The notes under the pieces were generated by a model. That model had not been told where the DNA came from. It did not search any database and saw only the letters and a program-made list of their open reading frames with translations. Both the position numbers and the translations under genes were made by a program. From assembly GCA_015068455.1 (NCBI GenBank), contig SVKO01000001.1:425738-489737 (forward strand): a stretch of DNA of 64,000 bases, given 5' to 3'. This stretch comes from Oscillospiraceae bacterium. Lineage in GTDB: Bacteria; Bacillota; Clostridia; Oscillospirales; Oscillospiraceae. This document shows, one piece after another, positions 24,296-32,975 of the stretch. Every line of letters starts with the position of its first letter. The first letter of the stretch is position 1.

Positions 24296-26241
24296 TGCTT
24301 CATATGCCTTTCCCCAAATGTCACTGCGTTTTCGATCCAGCCTTCCGCCGCTGTTCCTGTCCCAAGTCCGAAGCCATGGGGAAGCCCTTGAAACACCTCG
24401 ATCATGGCGTCGGTGCCGTTTGCCTGAATTGCCTGGATACGCCGTTCCATCGTCCTGTAGGAAGCAATGCCGTCGCTTGTTCCGACCGCGCTGTAGGTAG
24501 GTGGCTCATAGCCTGTCACCTCGGAAAGACCGGTATAATTCACGATCACGGCGGCGGGGCGGGGATAAGCGTCCTCGCCAAAGTTTTCCGTCCCGTAAGT
24601 GCCCAGCCACGCCGCCATCCGCGCTCCTGCCGAACCTCCCCAAAGGGAATAGTCAGAGGTGTCGACTTCCAGTTCTTCCGCATGTTCAAAGATAAACGCG
24701 ATCGCGCTTGCCAGATCTTCACAGGCTGTCTGTGCACCCGGACGGTAGATCAGAGCAAAGGCGTTGTAGCCCATCTTTGAAAGCTCCAAAGCATGCGGGA
24801 AGCTGTCGTGTATCGCGCCAACGTAGGCGAACCCGCCTCCGGCGTTTACGATGGCAAACCTTGCACCTGTTTCACCTTTGAAGAAGAACAGCCCGGTATC
24901 TCTCTTGGCGGGATCAGCTTGTTTTTCGTCTTCCGTATAAATGTCATAAAAGATGGTGTCCCCGCTTTCCGCATGATCTCTCATGTAGTTGCAAATTTCC
25001 ACCGTTTTGTCGGGATCTATGTAGTTATACCAGGTCAGGCCAAGATTCCCAAGAGTGCTGCCGCTCATATATCCGCCATTTACAGGGAAGATTAGTCTGC
25101 CGTAATCACCGAACACCGGATCGTTCTGTACGTCACGGATCAGCGTCTCTGTGCTGTAAGACGCCTCGGTTTCTTTGCCGTTTAAAAAGCTGTCATTCCC
25201 ATCCCGAAAGAACAGCGGCAGCGCATTGTACAGATATTCCTGTACGGCGTCAAAGTCATGATAGCCGCCGCCCTTCTGGTAGAACACATAATGCTCCGGT
25301 GTGAATACGTCAGACCTTTCCAGCATTTCCTCCGCCATGTCGATAGACTGGCTCTTGACCGCGTCGTTGGTGCCGACGGCGTGATAGATGAAATAGCCGC
25401 GCTCGTCGAGGCCGTTATCCTTCACCAGCTGCTCGATAAAGTCCACGTTCCTTTCGATCTGGAAATCTCCATAGGTGCCGTAGTACCAGCAGGAGCCGCT
25501 CATGGGCAGAAAGTAACGGATATAATCCGTGTCATAACAGAACTGCAGCCAGGTCGTAACAGAGCCCAGCGAGAAACCGCCGAAGGCCCTGTGATCCCGG
25601 GAAGCTTTCAGATCCTCATCTGACACAGACTTCGCGTAGGTGTGAAATCTCCCTTCCACCGCCGGCATCAGGTTTTCTTCGAAATCCCGGTGGAACTGGC
25701 GGAACTCGGCAATCGATCCGCTGAAGCCCGTGTCGCTGTTATCATTGTAGAACGTGGCTGATACGATGATGGCCGGTGGGATGTCGCCGTTTTCGATCAG
25801 GTGATCAAACACGTTTTTGGTTGAAGTGTATTCAAAGTATTCGCCTGCGTGTCCGCCCCAGCCGTGCATCAGATAGATGATGTTGTATCGGGTTTCTTCA
25901 TCGTTTTCATCATAGCCGTAAGGGGTATAGACGTAGGCAGTTTTTGTGATCGGCGCTCCGTTTCTGACATAATCCTTCGAATCATAATCCAGCCGGGTCA
26001 CAGTGCCGGGATGGTCAGACGCAGCTTTATATGAAGACGGAACAGCGGTTGTATATCCTGTTTGTTCCATAGTTTCCTTATCCTCTGATGAGGGGACATC
26101 TGAAGGCACTTTCGTGTCCTCTGATGATGCCTCTGTTTCATTTTGTTTTGTTAGATCCTGTGTCTGGTCTGAAACTCTTGCACAGGACGCCAGTATCCCG
26201 GCAAGCATCAGCACGCATAGCAGCAAGATTATTCTTTTCAT
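24292..26241 (-). CDS. Two-domain secreted esterase lipoprotein
   Basis: Fusion of two alpha/beta hydrolases in 649 residues. A lipoprotein signal ends at Cys20 (AGILASC), then comes an acidic Ser/Thr linker (about 21-75). Domain 1 (about 80-350) is a feruloyl-esterase/esterase-D-like fold with nucleophile Ser224 in GFSLG. Domain 2 (about 365-649) is a BD-FAE-like/acetyl-esterase fold with nucleophile near 537 in GGSAG and a closing His in LPHGFG. It should sit on the outer face of the membrane and cleave ester groups of dietary or wall polymers. Overlaps both neighbours by 4 nt. Confidence 0.82.
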   Translation of the reverse strand: MKRIILLLCVLMLAGILASCARVSDQTQDLTKQNETEASSEDTKVPSDVPSSEDKETMEQTGYTTAVPSSYKAASDHPGTVTRLDYDSKDYVRNGAPITKTAYVYTPYGYDENDEETRYNIIYLMHGWGGHAGEYFEYTSTKNVFDHLIENGDIPPAIIVSATFYNDNSDTGFSGSIAEFRQFHRDFEENLMPAVEGRFHTYAKSVSDEDLKASRDHRAFGGFSLGSVTTWLQFCYDTDYIRYFLPMSGSCWYYGTYGDFQIERNVDFIEQLVKDNGLDERGYFIYHAVGTNDAVKSQSIDMAEEMLERSDVFTPEHYVFYQKGGGYHDFDAVQEYLYNALPLFFRDGNDSFLNGKETEASYSTETLIRDVQNDPVFGDYGRLIFPVNGGYMSGSTLGNLGLTWYNYIDPDKTVEICNYMRDHAESGDTIFYDIYTEDEKQADPAKRDTGLFFFKGETGARFAIVNAGGGFAYVGAIHDSFPHALELSKMGYNAFALIYRPGAQTACEDLASAIAFIFEHAEELEVDTSDYSLWGGSAGARMAAWLGTYGTENFGEDAYPRPAAVIVNYTGLSEVTGYEPPTYSAVGTSDGIASYRTMERRIQAIQANGTDAMIEVFQGLPHGFGLGTGTAAEGWIENAVTFGERHMKQ

Positions 26242-26921
26242 TTACTGTGTCCTTTCTTATCCAGCCTTTTCAGCCATCCGGCCAGATAGTGACCGATGAA
26301 GACGAACATCCCCATGATCGCCAAATAATCCAGGAAGAAAAAGACGATGGGTTCTCTCGGATCCAGGAACAGAAAATGTGTCCGAAGAAACAGGTATTCC
26401 CCGATCTGCCTTCGGATGAACGCATATACGCCGTATGCTGCTATGGCGATCGCACCCGCACGCAGTACCCAATCAGTTGTTTTTTTCCTGTCTTTGCCTT
26501 TTGGCATCGCACCAAGCATCACATTCCAATGCAATCCCAGATGAAGCGACATCAGGATGTAGTTCAGGTACGCGCATACCATGTGTACGCTCCGGGCAAC
26601 AGAAGCACCTTTGCTGATATGAAGAAACGTAAACACATGCTCCGACAGGATGATCCCGCTGATGGCCGACGCCAAGACTGTTCCGATCAGCAGGAAGACA
26701 AGAACCGTCTGGAAAGTCCGGAAGCTTCTGTATCTTCCCTTTGAAAGCGCGCCGAACCACTTCCTGTTCAGGATGTGATGAACAATAAACAGGACAAACA
26801 TCGCTGTTCCGAGGATCTCATGAGTCAATGTGCCGATTAACGAGTATGCCATCAGCCCGATCAGGACTATGGTCATTGCGATATCAATTGTCATTCGCAG
26901 TTTCTTCATATGCTTTCTCAT
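26238..26921 (-). CDS. DUF4405-type membrane cytochrome-like protein
   Basis: A 227-residue integral membrane protein with five or six TM helices, with paired His in the helices (EILGTAMFVLFIVHHIL, ARSVHMVC and LHLGLHWN), the pattern of the DUF4405/flavinylation-associated b-type cytochrome family. It probably passes electrons across the membrane, and lies among flavodoxins and hydrolases. Its ATG overlaps the preceding stop by 4 nt (ATGA); a second ATG four codons on is possible. Confidence 0.78.
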   Translation of the reverse strand: MRKHMKKLRMTIDIAMTIVLIGLMAYSLIGTLTHEILGTAMFVLFIVHHILNRKWFGALSKGRYRSFRTFQTVLVFLLIGTVLASAISGIILSEHVFTFLHISKGASVARSVHMVCAYLNYILMSLHLGLHWNVMLGAMPKGKDRKKTTDWVLRAGAIAIAAYGVYAFIRRQIGEYLFLRTHFLFLDPREPIVFFFLDYLAIMGMFVFIGHYLAGWLKRLDKKGHSK

Positions 26922-27733
26922 TCATGTTCGCCAAACAGCCAGTTCATGATGTCTTCTTCGTGGGCAAAGTATCCTCCGCCGCCATGCTGATCCCGAATGC
27001 CGCGCTCGTCGAAATAAGACTGGTCTTTCAGATCAAGAACGATCAGCTTTTTGATTTGTTCATCGGAAAAGCCTTTGTCCCGGTAGAGCTCTGCGAGCTT
27101 TTCATACGTATCACGCACGGAAGAGGATCCGTAGTAGCTGTCATTCTCACCCGTAACCATATAAACGGGCGTCATGGCTTCTGCCAGCGGCTGCAGATCA
27201 CCGTCCCACTGTGAGGAGCAGTGCAGAAACGCCGTGTAAAGCTCCGGCGCGAATTCCATGACCAGGGATCCTGTTTCGCCCCCGCCGGAATATCCGTTCA
27301 GGTAAACCTTTTGGGGGTCAATGTTGTAATGCCCCAGAAAATACCGGGTAAGTGCAATCGTCTGTCTGGCCGAGGTCTCTTTCCAGTCGTTTAGCTGCGG
27401 TGCAATGATGATCATTTTTTCGTTGTATTTCTGTGCTTCGATCCCATAGTCTTCGGCGCGGATATTCACGCCGACGCCCTGGAAGTACAGCCCTTCGTAG
27501 CCGGGCAGCGTAACGTACAGCGCATAAGGCTCAGAGCCGTCATAGCTTTCCGGTACGTACAGTCCGAAATGGATATCCCCGTCGCTTTCACTGTGCAGAA
27601 CATTGTCAAAGAGAAAACCGCGGATATACTCGTCTCCAAAGTCGATTTCCGTCGGCGCGGGTATATCATTCTCCGTGCCGGCCGCGCCGTTCGGCACGGA
27701 GGCGGTTATTCCAAGTCCAGACCCCGCACCCAT
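26918..27733 (-). CDS. Alpha/beta hydrolase (prolyl-oligopeptidase-like esterase)
   Basis: A 271-residue hydrolase with nucleophile elbow GYSGGGE, acid in VTGENDSYYG and His in RDQHGGGGYFAHEED. The start is doubtful: the ATG at 27733 lies 28 nt inside the preceding flavodoxin gene with no good ribosome site, and an in-frame GTG at 27694 is an alternative. Neither gives a signal peptide, unlike the lipoprotein neighbours, so the N terminus may have been lost when the two genes became overlapped. Confidence 0.78.
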   Translation of the reverse strand: MGAGSGLGITASVPNGAAGTENDIPAPTEIDFGDEYIRGFLFDNVLHSESDGDIHFGLYVPESYDGSEPYALYVTLPGYEGLYFQGVGVNIRAEDYGIEAQKYNEKMIIIAPQLNDWKETSARQTIALTRYFLGHYNIDPQKVYLNGYSGGGETGSLVMEFAPELYTAFLHCSSQWDGDLQPLAEAMTPVYMVTGENDSYYGSSSVRDTYEKLAELYRDKGFSDEQIKKLIVLDLKDQSYFDERGIRDQHGGGGYFAHEEDIMNWLFGEHE

Positions 27734-28938
27734 TCCCGGACGCTGTCTTCACTCGGGTTCTCGTTGAACCGCTGGCCTTCCAGCCAGGTGCCGGTTCCCG
27801 CCATCTTTTCCAGATTGGTCCCGCTGTCTCCCAGGCCGGAGCTGGTGGAGGTACAGAAGGGGATCACGGCCTTCCCGGTGAAATCATTGTTCTTGATGAA
27901 GTTGTTCACGACCCAGGATGCCTCTCGCCACCAAATGGGGTAGCCAAACAAAACCACGTCATAATCGTCCCAGTTCGGTACTTCTGTGGAAACCAGTGCG
28001 ATGTCCTGAAGAGAAGTGTCATCATGCTCCTTGTTGACACGGCTTGAACTGTCTCTCCAGTTTAGGTCGGCGTCCGAATACGGTTCAACAGGAACAAGCT
28101 CGAAGGTATCCGCGTTCAGCTCGTCCGCAACAAATCCGGCGACTCTTCCCGTGTTGCCCGATGCGGAATAATAGACAACAAGTGTTTTCTCGGCCTCTGC
28201 AGGCTCGTTTTGCGTTTCTTGTGCCGTCGCCTGATATCCCAAGCCCTGCACCCATGCACGTACGTCGTTTTCCGAGCCATCCACCTTGCCGCCCCGGATG
28301 GACAGTGCATCATCTGATCTCACCGTAGCGCCGGTCGCCAGCTTCTCAACCGTCGGCAGCGCATTCGCGCCGTTCGAGCTTCCTTCGTGGGAGAAGAACG
28401 GAATGATCGTCTTGCCTGAGAAATCATAGCTTTCCAGGAAGGTCCACATGGACATTGGAAGGTCATACCACCAGACCGGGAATCCGAAGAAAACGGTGTC
28501 GTACTGCGCCATCTGCTCTTCTGTGATGTCGATCACGATCTCCGGCCGGACGTCGTTATCCTGTTCGGACTTGGCGCGGTCAGCGGTCTGGTTGTAGTCT
28601 TCGGGATAGGGATCTTTTGCGGTTACACGATAAAGGTCACCGCCGGTTTCATCGGCGACCCAGTGCGAAATGCTGTCCAGATGGCCGGACCAGGAGAAGT
28701 AGACCACCAAGATGCTGTTTCCTGCCGACACGCTGCCTTGATCCCCGGAAGGATCCGCCTGATTCGAAGGAGCCGTGTTTTCCGGCGGAGCAGCATTCGA
28801 CGGCTCATTGGTATTCGTGTTATTATCTGTATTCTGTGTATTGTTTCCGGAGCTTCCGCAGGCTGCCAGCGACAGTACCATAATCACCGCAAGCAGTACA
28901 GCCATGATCTTTCTTGTAGTCGTATTTCTCATCTGCAT
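27706..28938 (-). CDS. Lipoprotein with tandem flavodoxin domains
   Basis: 410 residues from the ATG at 28938 (GGAGGTG eight bases upstream). The lipoprotein signal ends at Cys27 (VLSLAAC), then a Gly/Asn/Pro-rich linker to about 75. Two flavodoxin-4 domains follow: domain 1 (about 78-235, VVYFSWSGHLD) has a weakened FMN phosphate loop without the usual Asn-Thr, while domain 2 (about 250-405, VVYYSASGNTG) keeps it. An extracytoplasmic flavodoxin is unusual and suggests electron transfer outside the membrane, possibly with the DUF4405 protein encoded two genes on. Confidence 0.85.
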   Translation of the reverse strand: MQMRNTTTRKIMAVLLAVIMVLSLAACGSSGNNTQNTDNNTNTNEPSNAAPPENTAPSNQADPSGDQGSVSAGNSILVVYFSWSGHLDSISHWVADETGGDLYRVTAKDPYPEDYNQTADRAKSEQDNDVRPEIVIDITEEQMAQYDTVFFGFPVWWYDLPMSMWTFLESYDFSGKTIIPFFSHEGSSNGANALPTVEKLATGATVRSDDALSIRGGKVDGSENDVRAWVQGLGYQATAQETQNEPAEAEKTLVVYYSASGNTGRVAGFVADELNADTFELVPVEPYSDADLNWRDSSSRVNKEHDDTSLQDIALVSTEVPNWDDYDVVLFGYPIWWREASWVVNNFIKNNDFTGKAVIPFCTSTSSGLGDSGTNLEKMAGTGTWLEGQRFNENPSEDSVREWVRGLDLE

Positions 28939-30089
28939 TCCAAAAGCACCTCCAGCAGTTCTTCTTTCGTAAACTTCTTCGCGCATCCGCCGGTCAGGAC
29001 CGTGGAATCCGCGATCGCCTTATAGTCTGTATCTGCCGGGATATCCATCTCGGCAAAGGTGGTCGGTAAGCCGATCTCCCTGATAAAGTCTGCGAGAGCA
29101 TCCACGAAGGCTGCTGCGAGCTCCGCTTCGGTCTTCCCAGCAGGATCGATCCTCCAGACTTCCACGGCCATTCTGGCAAACTGCCTGTTCGCCTCCGGCA
29201 TCATATGCCTGTAAAGCACCGGGTGCAGCACCGCCAGCCCCTGTCCATGGTTACAATCGGTGTAGGCACCGAGCTGGTGTTCCAGCATGTGGCACTGGAA
29301 ATCCGTGGCTTTGCCGATCTTTAAGATTCCGTTCTCCGCCATGGCCGCGGCCCAGATCAGCTCACTTCTTGCCTGGATGTCCTGCGGATCCTTCAGCGTG
29401 GCACGAATATTGCGGATAATATTCCGCTGCGTTGCCTCGTTGATCTCGTCAGAGAGATTCACTTCCCTGGGAGAACCCATGTAGGTCTCCATACTGTGGG
29501 AGAGGGAATCGAAGGCGCCGGAGATCACCTGCTTCATGGGCATAGTCATCGTGTAGGCGGGATCCAGGATCGCGAAGCTGTAGAATGCACCCCAGAGAGC
29601 AGACTTCAGCATTTTTTCTTCATTGGTGATGACTGCGCCGTTGTTCATCTCCGCTCCGGTTCCGAAGGCGGTGACCACTGCGCCCATGGGGATGAATTCT
29701 GTCGGTTGCTTGTGATCGGTATACTCCAGCTCCCAGATGTCTTTGTCCAGCTTCGCCTGGGCGGAGATGATCTTGCAGCAGTCGATGACGGAGCCGCCGC
29801 CCACTGCCAGAATGAAGTCGATGTTCTTTTCCTTTGCCAGAACAGCGCCTTCCTGTACCTTGGCATAAGTCGGGTTTGACATGATCCCGGTGAACTCCGT
29901 CACGGTCTTTCCGGCGTCCTTCAGGATTCCAATCAGTTCATCATAGACGCCATTCTTTTTGATCGAACCGCCGCCGTAAGCCAAAAGAACGTTCGGGCCA
30001 ACCTTGGCCAATTCCAATGCCAGATTGTTTGCCGCGGCCTTCTCCCCGAAGTAAACCTTGACGGGATAGCTGTATGTAAATGGATTCAT
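28929..30089 (-). CDS. Iron-containing alcohol dehydrogenase (butanol-dehydrogenase-like)
   Basis: A type III metal-dependent NAD(P)H dehydrogenase of 386 residues. It has GGGSVIDCCK for the dinucleotide, TGAEMNNGAVI, and metal ligands in DSLSHSMETY and HQLGAYTDCNHGQG. The ATG at 30089 has AGGAGGG three bases upstream; an in-frame start 31 codons earlier overlaps the flavodoxin gene. Its 3' end overlaps the tandem flavodoxin start. It should reduce aldehydes or ketones to alcohols. Confidence 0.92.
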   Translation of the reverse strand: MNPFTYSYPVKVYFGEKAAANNLALELAKVGPNVLLAYGGGSIKKNGVYDELIGILKDAGKTVTEFTGIMSNPTYAKVQEGAVLAKEKNIDFILAVGGGSVIDCCKIISAQAKLDKDIWELEYTDHKQPTEFIPMGAVVTAFGTGAEMNNGAVITNEEKMLKSALWGAFYSFAILDPAYTMTMPMKQVISGAFDSLSHSMETYMGSPREVNLSDEINEATQRNIIRNIRATLKDPQDIQARSELIWAAAMAENGILKIGKATDFQCHMLEHQLGAYTDCNHGQGLAVLHPVLYRHMMPEANRQFARMAVEVWRIDPAGKTEAELAAAFVDALADFIREIGLPTTFAEMDIPADTDYKAIADSTVLTGGCAKKFTKEELLEVLLECR

Positions 30090-30160
30090 AAGTCCCTCCT
30101 GTTTGGTAAAACGCCCAAAAGTCCGCCGAATTATAAACCATGGTGGACATTGGGGGATCG

Positions 30161-30643
30161 TTATCTGAGGCTCTTCAGCCACTTTTCAACCGCCTTCGCA
30201 GGCCCCTTTTCCGCATCACGCATTTCCACCGGCAGGCCGGTCAGGACCTTTGCCTTCGGCTCCAGCTCGCGGATCGTATCATAGGTGCCACCGTCTCCGG
30301 AGCCCATGTGGGTGTTGAAGGGAATGATGGTCTTGCCGGAAAAGTCATACTTGTCAAAAAAGGTGTAAATGATCATCGGGAAGGTGTACCACCACATGGG
30401 ATACCCGACGTAAATTCGGTCATAGCTATCGATGTCGATCTCGTTCCTGATCGCCGGCCGTTGATCCTCGTCATGTTCCTTTTTTGCCAGACGGGCCAGA
30501 GCGTTGTAATGATCCCGGTTGCTGTCGTAAGGGACGGCCGCCTCGATCTCCGAGATATCCGCGCCGGTCTGCTTTGCGATCTCCTCGGCTACGATCTTTG
30601 CCGTGCCGTAGACGGAGAAGTAAACAACTAATTCCTTTGCCAT
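30161..30643 (-). CDS. Flavodoxin
   Basis: Cytosolic flavodoxin-4 type protein of 160 residues. The FMN loop is VYFSVYGTAKIVAEEI (Tyr-Gly-Thr in place of the usual Ser-Gly-Asn-Thr), followed by YPMWWYTFP, a conserved substrate/FMN edge. Its ATG at 30643 has AGAGGTG five bases upstream; a GTG three codons earlier is less likely. It lies between the aldo/keto reductase and alcohol dehydrogenase genes. Confidence 0.87.
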   Translation of the reverse strand: MAKELVVYFSVYGTAKIVAEEIAKQTGADISEIEAAVPYDSNRDHYNALARLAKKEHDEDQRPAIRNEIDIDSYDRIYVGYPMWWYTFPMIIYTFFDKYDFSGKTIIPFNTHMGSGDGGTYDTIRELEPKAKVLTGLPVEMRDAEKGPAKAVEKWLKSLR

Positions 30644-30662
30644 GATTTTCACCTCTTGTTCT

Positions 30663-31502
30663 TTACAGATCCGGTCCGAGTTCCATCGTCTTGTAGGCAG
30701 CGATCATCTCGGGAGTGCCGTTGTAGTAGCGTACGCCCTTGTCGACCTTTGCGATCTCTGCCATCTCCTCATCTGTCAGCGCGAAATCAAAGATATCGAA
30801 GTTGTCGCGGATATGAGCAGGATTCTTGGAACCGGGGATCACCACGTTGCCGCTCTGGACATGCCAGCGAAGAATGATCTGAGCATTGGACTTGCCGTAT
30901 TTCGCTGCCAGCTTAGTGAAAACGGGCTCGTTGATCAGGTTCTTGTCGCCGTGTCCCAGGGGATACCAGGCCATGAGCCCCATGCCGGTCTCGGCAAGAA
31001 TTGTCTTCAGCGCTGTCTGCGAGAAATAGGGGTGGGCTTCCACCTGCACCACATGGGGTTTGATCTCCATGGTGTCGATGGCTTCCTGCAGCAGATCCTC
31101 CGGGAAGTTGGACAGACCGATGGCCTTGACCTTGCCTTCTTTATAAGCCTTCTCGATATTCTTATATCCTTCGCGCCAGTTGTCCGTCGGCTGATGGAGG
31201 AAGAGAAGATCGATGTAGTCGGTGCCGAGACGAGCCAGGCTCTCATCGATCGCCGTTTCTTTTTCATAGACCGTAGGCCAGAGCTTGGTGACGAGGAAGA
31301 TCTCTTCTCTGGCAACACCGCTTTTTTTGATCCCGCGGCCGGTGCCGGATTCGTTCATATAGCCGTTTGCGGTATCGATAAGACGTACACCGCTCTTAAG
31401 AGCGCTCTCTACGGAAGCCTCCGCCTCCGCCGGGGACATCATAAATACGCCGATTCCTGCCATAGGCATTTTGTTTCCATTGCTGAGAGTGAAGTATTCC
31501 AT
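30663..31502 (-). CDS. Aldo/keto reductase
   Basis: NADPH-dependent TIM-barrel reductase of 279 residues. The catalytic tetrad can be read: Asp in RLIDTANGYMNE with Tyr, Lys in LVTKLWP, and His in LLFLHQP. The cofactor segment VVIPGSKNPAHIRDN is near the C terminus. First gene of the eight-gene operon; AAAGGAG precedes the ATG. Divergent from a LysR gene, which is its probable regulator. Confidence 0.93.
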   Translation of the reverse strand: MEYFTLSNGNKMPMAGIGVFMMSPAEAEASVESALKSGVRLIDTANGYMNESGTGRGIKKSGVAREEIFLVTKLWPTVYEKETAIDESLARLGTDYIDLLFLHQPTDNWREGYKNIEKAYKEGKVKAIGLSNFPEDLLQEAIDTMEIKPHVVQVEAHPYFSQTALKTILAETGMGLMAWYPLGHGDKNLINEPVFTKLAAKYGKSNAQIILRWHVQSGNVVIPGSKNPAHIRDNFDIFDFALTDEEMAEIAKVDKGVRYYNGTPEMIAAYKTMELGPDL

Positions 31503-31602
31503 GATTTGATCTCCTTTCGCTTTCGCGTCATTTATAGGTTGTTTTCTTCTTTCTGTGTCAATTATATGCAGAAATCTGTTGCAAGTCTACTGCTTCTTGT
31601 AT

Positions 31603-31637
31603 ATAATGGTATACGTGATACGAATACACAAGGAGGG
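31603..31637. promoter_or_regulatory. Divergent promoter region with inverted repeats (AKR operon / LysR)
   Basis: The 141-bp divergent gap holds an AT-rich tract with a TATAAT-like box for the LysR side (TATATAATGG) and GTATAC-centred dyad symmetry bounded by CTTGT and ACAAG, as expected for a LysR site between divergent genes. Exact operator limits are not fixed. Confidence 0.4.
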
Positions 31638-31643
31638 CAAAAC

Positions 31644-32525
31644 ATGATCGAGACCTATCTGCTGGAACAGTTCGCGGCGTTTGCAAGGTGCGGGACCCTG
31701 CTGAAAGCATCGGAGGAGCTGCACATCACGCAGCCGACTCTTTCCCGCTCCATGAAGAAGCTGGAGGATGAACTGGGCGTATCGATCTTTCACCGGGAAA
31801 ACAGCAAGATCTCCCTGAATGAGACCGGCAAGGTTGCAGCCGAATATGCGGAGAAAGCCCTGCAGGCAAACCAGGATCTGATCGACCATGTGCTGGCACA
31901 TGACCGGAGCCTCAGGACCGTCAGTATCGGGTCGAGCTCCCCGTTCCCGATCAACGAACTGATGCCCGCTTTGCAGGAATACCTCTCCGAGAAAACGATC
32001 CTGACGGAGCTGGTCGATACGGACGAACATCTGCTGACGGGGCTGAAGAACCGAAGGTATGACCTTATCATCCTGCATTCCCTTCCGGAAGATAAAGCTC
32101 TTTACTGCCAGCGCTACATGGACGAGCAGATCTATCTGACCGTGGACGAGAACCACCCCTTTGCACAGAAGAAAAGCATCTCTTTCGCAGAGATGCGAGG
32201 GATGCGTATTCTGGTTTCCGGAAGGATCGGCTTCTGGATGGACATCTGTAAAAAGCATCTTTCCGTCTCCGACCTGCTTGTTCAGACCAGTCCGGAGGCG
32301 TTGGGGGAACTGATAGAAGCATCGACCCTCCCATTTTTCAACTCTGACCGCATGATTGAGATGGGCTATCAGACACCTGGAAGGGTGTCTGTCCCGATCG
32401 GTGACGAAGACGCCCATGCTTCCTACTGGGTTGTTTGCAGAACCTCTGACCAGCAGAAGTATCGCTCTATCTTTAATGCCGTCCGCAGTTATGCGCTGCA
32501 GCATGATAAAAGCCGAATTCCTTAA
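31644..32525 (+). CDS. LysR family transcriptional regulator of the redox operon
   Basis: Regulator of 293 residues. The N-terminal winged helix (about 1-60) contains KASEELHITQPTLSRSM, described by its ITQPTLSR recognition helix, and the C-terminal two-lobed effector domain runs from about 90. The ATG at 31644 has AAGGAGGG five bases upstream. It is divergent from the aldo/keto reductase operon, the standard arrangement for a LysR protein controlling its neighbours, perhaps in response to a reactive aldehyde or quinone. Confidence 0.92.
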   Translation: MIETYLLEQFAAFARCGTLLKASEELHITQPTLSRSMKKLEDELGVSIFHRENSKISLNETGKVAAEYAEKALQANQDLIDHVLAHDRSLRTVSIGSSSPFPINELMPALQEYLSEKTILTELVDTDEHLLTGLKNRRYDLIILHSLPEDKALYCQRYMDEQIYLTVDENHPFAQKKSISFAEMRGMRILVSGRIGFWMDICKKHLSVSDLLVQTSPEALGELIEASTLPFFNSDRMIEMGYQTPGRVSVPIGDEDAHASYWVVCRTSDQQKYRSIFNAVRSYALQHDKSRIP

Positions 32526-32536
32526 CAGTATTACCA

Positions 32537-32620
32537 TTACCTGTTTTGGCGTTTGTTGGCACCAATCACCCTGGCTAGAGACTGGGCCACACTGGGCTTC
32601 TCGGCAATAACAAGTTTCAT
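32537..32620 (-). pseudogene. topB: 5' remnant of DNA topoisomerase III (topB)
   Basis: A 27-codon ORF starts MKLVIAEKPSVAQSLARVIG, which is the typical N terminus of topoisomerase III (TOPRIM strand 1 with the catalytic Glu-Lys), and it still has AAGGAGG upstream. After GANKR it runs into unrelated sequence and a stop. TopB genes of this type are carried by conjugative elements of Clostridia, so this looks like the scar of an excised or deleted element. Confidence 0.75.
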
Positions 32621-32650
32621 TTCGTGCATCCTCCTTTTTCTGAAAATGGG

Positions 32651-32688
32651 TAAAAAATAGCGCCAGGGACTATTGGTCCTTGGCGCTA
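32651..32688 (-). terminator. Terminator of the DUF1858/DUF2249/ferredoxin operon
   Basis: TAGCGCCA and TGGCGCTA arms with inner GGAC/GTCC pairing, one mismatch, followed on the - strand by TTTTTTA. It lies about 60 nt past the DUF1858 stop. Confidence 0.8.
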
Positions 32689-32748
32689 TGTACGTTCAGT
32701 TTATGGAGAAAATCCCACTACTGTATCTTTCTTGAGTTCATCATCTTA

Positions 32749-32967
32749 TTAGTGGGTTTCAATCAGCTTGCTGATCTTTCCGATAATTACATCCGTATCC
32801 ATTCCGGATCTTTTACTCATCTCAGCGATGGTCGCTTTGCCCATCATGATCTTGCCCATCGGCGTATTCAGCATTCTGAACTTATCATTCACATTGGACA
32901 GTTCTTCCTTCAGCCAGGGATACTGGCCAAGCAGATTGGACAGCCTCGTTTCTTCTGTGATATCCAT
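32749..32967 (-). CDS. DUF1858 domain protein
   Basis: A 72-residue protein of the DUF1858 type (TRLSNLLGQYPWLKEEL start, helix-rich, ending in DTDVIIGKISKLIE). These small domains often accompany DUF2249, DUF438 or hybrid-cluster proteins in redox and nitric-oxide-related gene sets; function is not established. The ATG at 32967 has GAGGTG four bases upstream and overlaps the DUF2249 gene. Confidence 0.82.
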   Translation of the reverse strand: MDITEETRLSNLLGQYPWLKEELSNVNDKFRMLNTPMGKIMMGKATIAEMSKRSGMDTDVIIGKISKLIETH

Positions 32968-32975
32968 ACCGCACC

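Noticed and set aside
30642..31643. N-terminal extension of the LysR gene at 31644
   Set aside because: The frame is open upstream but is antisense to the aldo/keto reductase, and the LysR start at 31644 has a perfect ribosome site.
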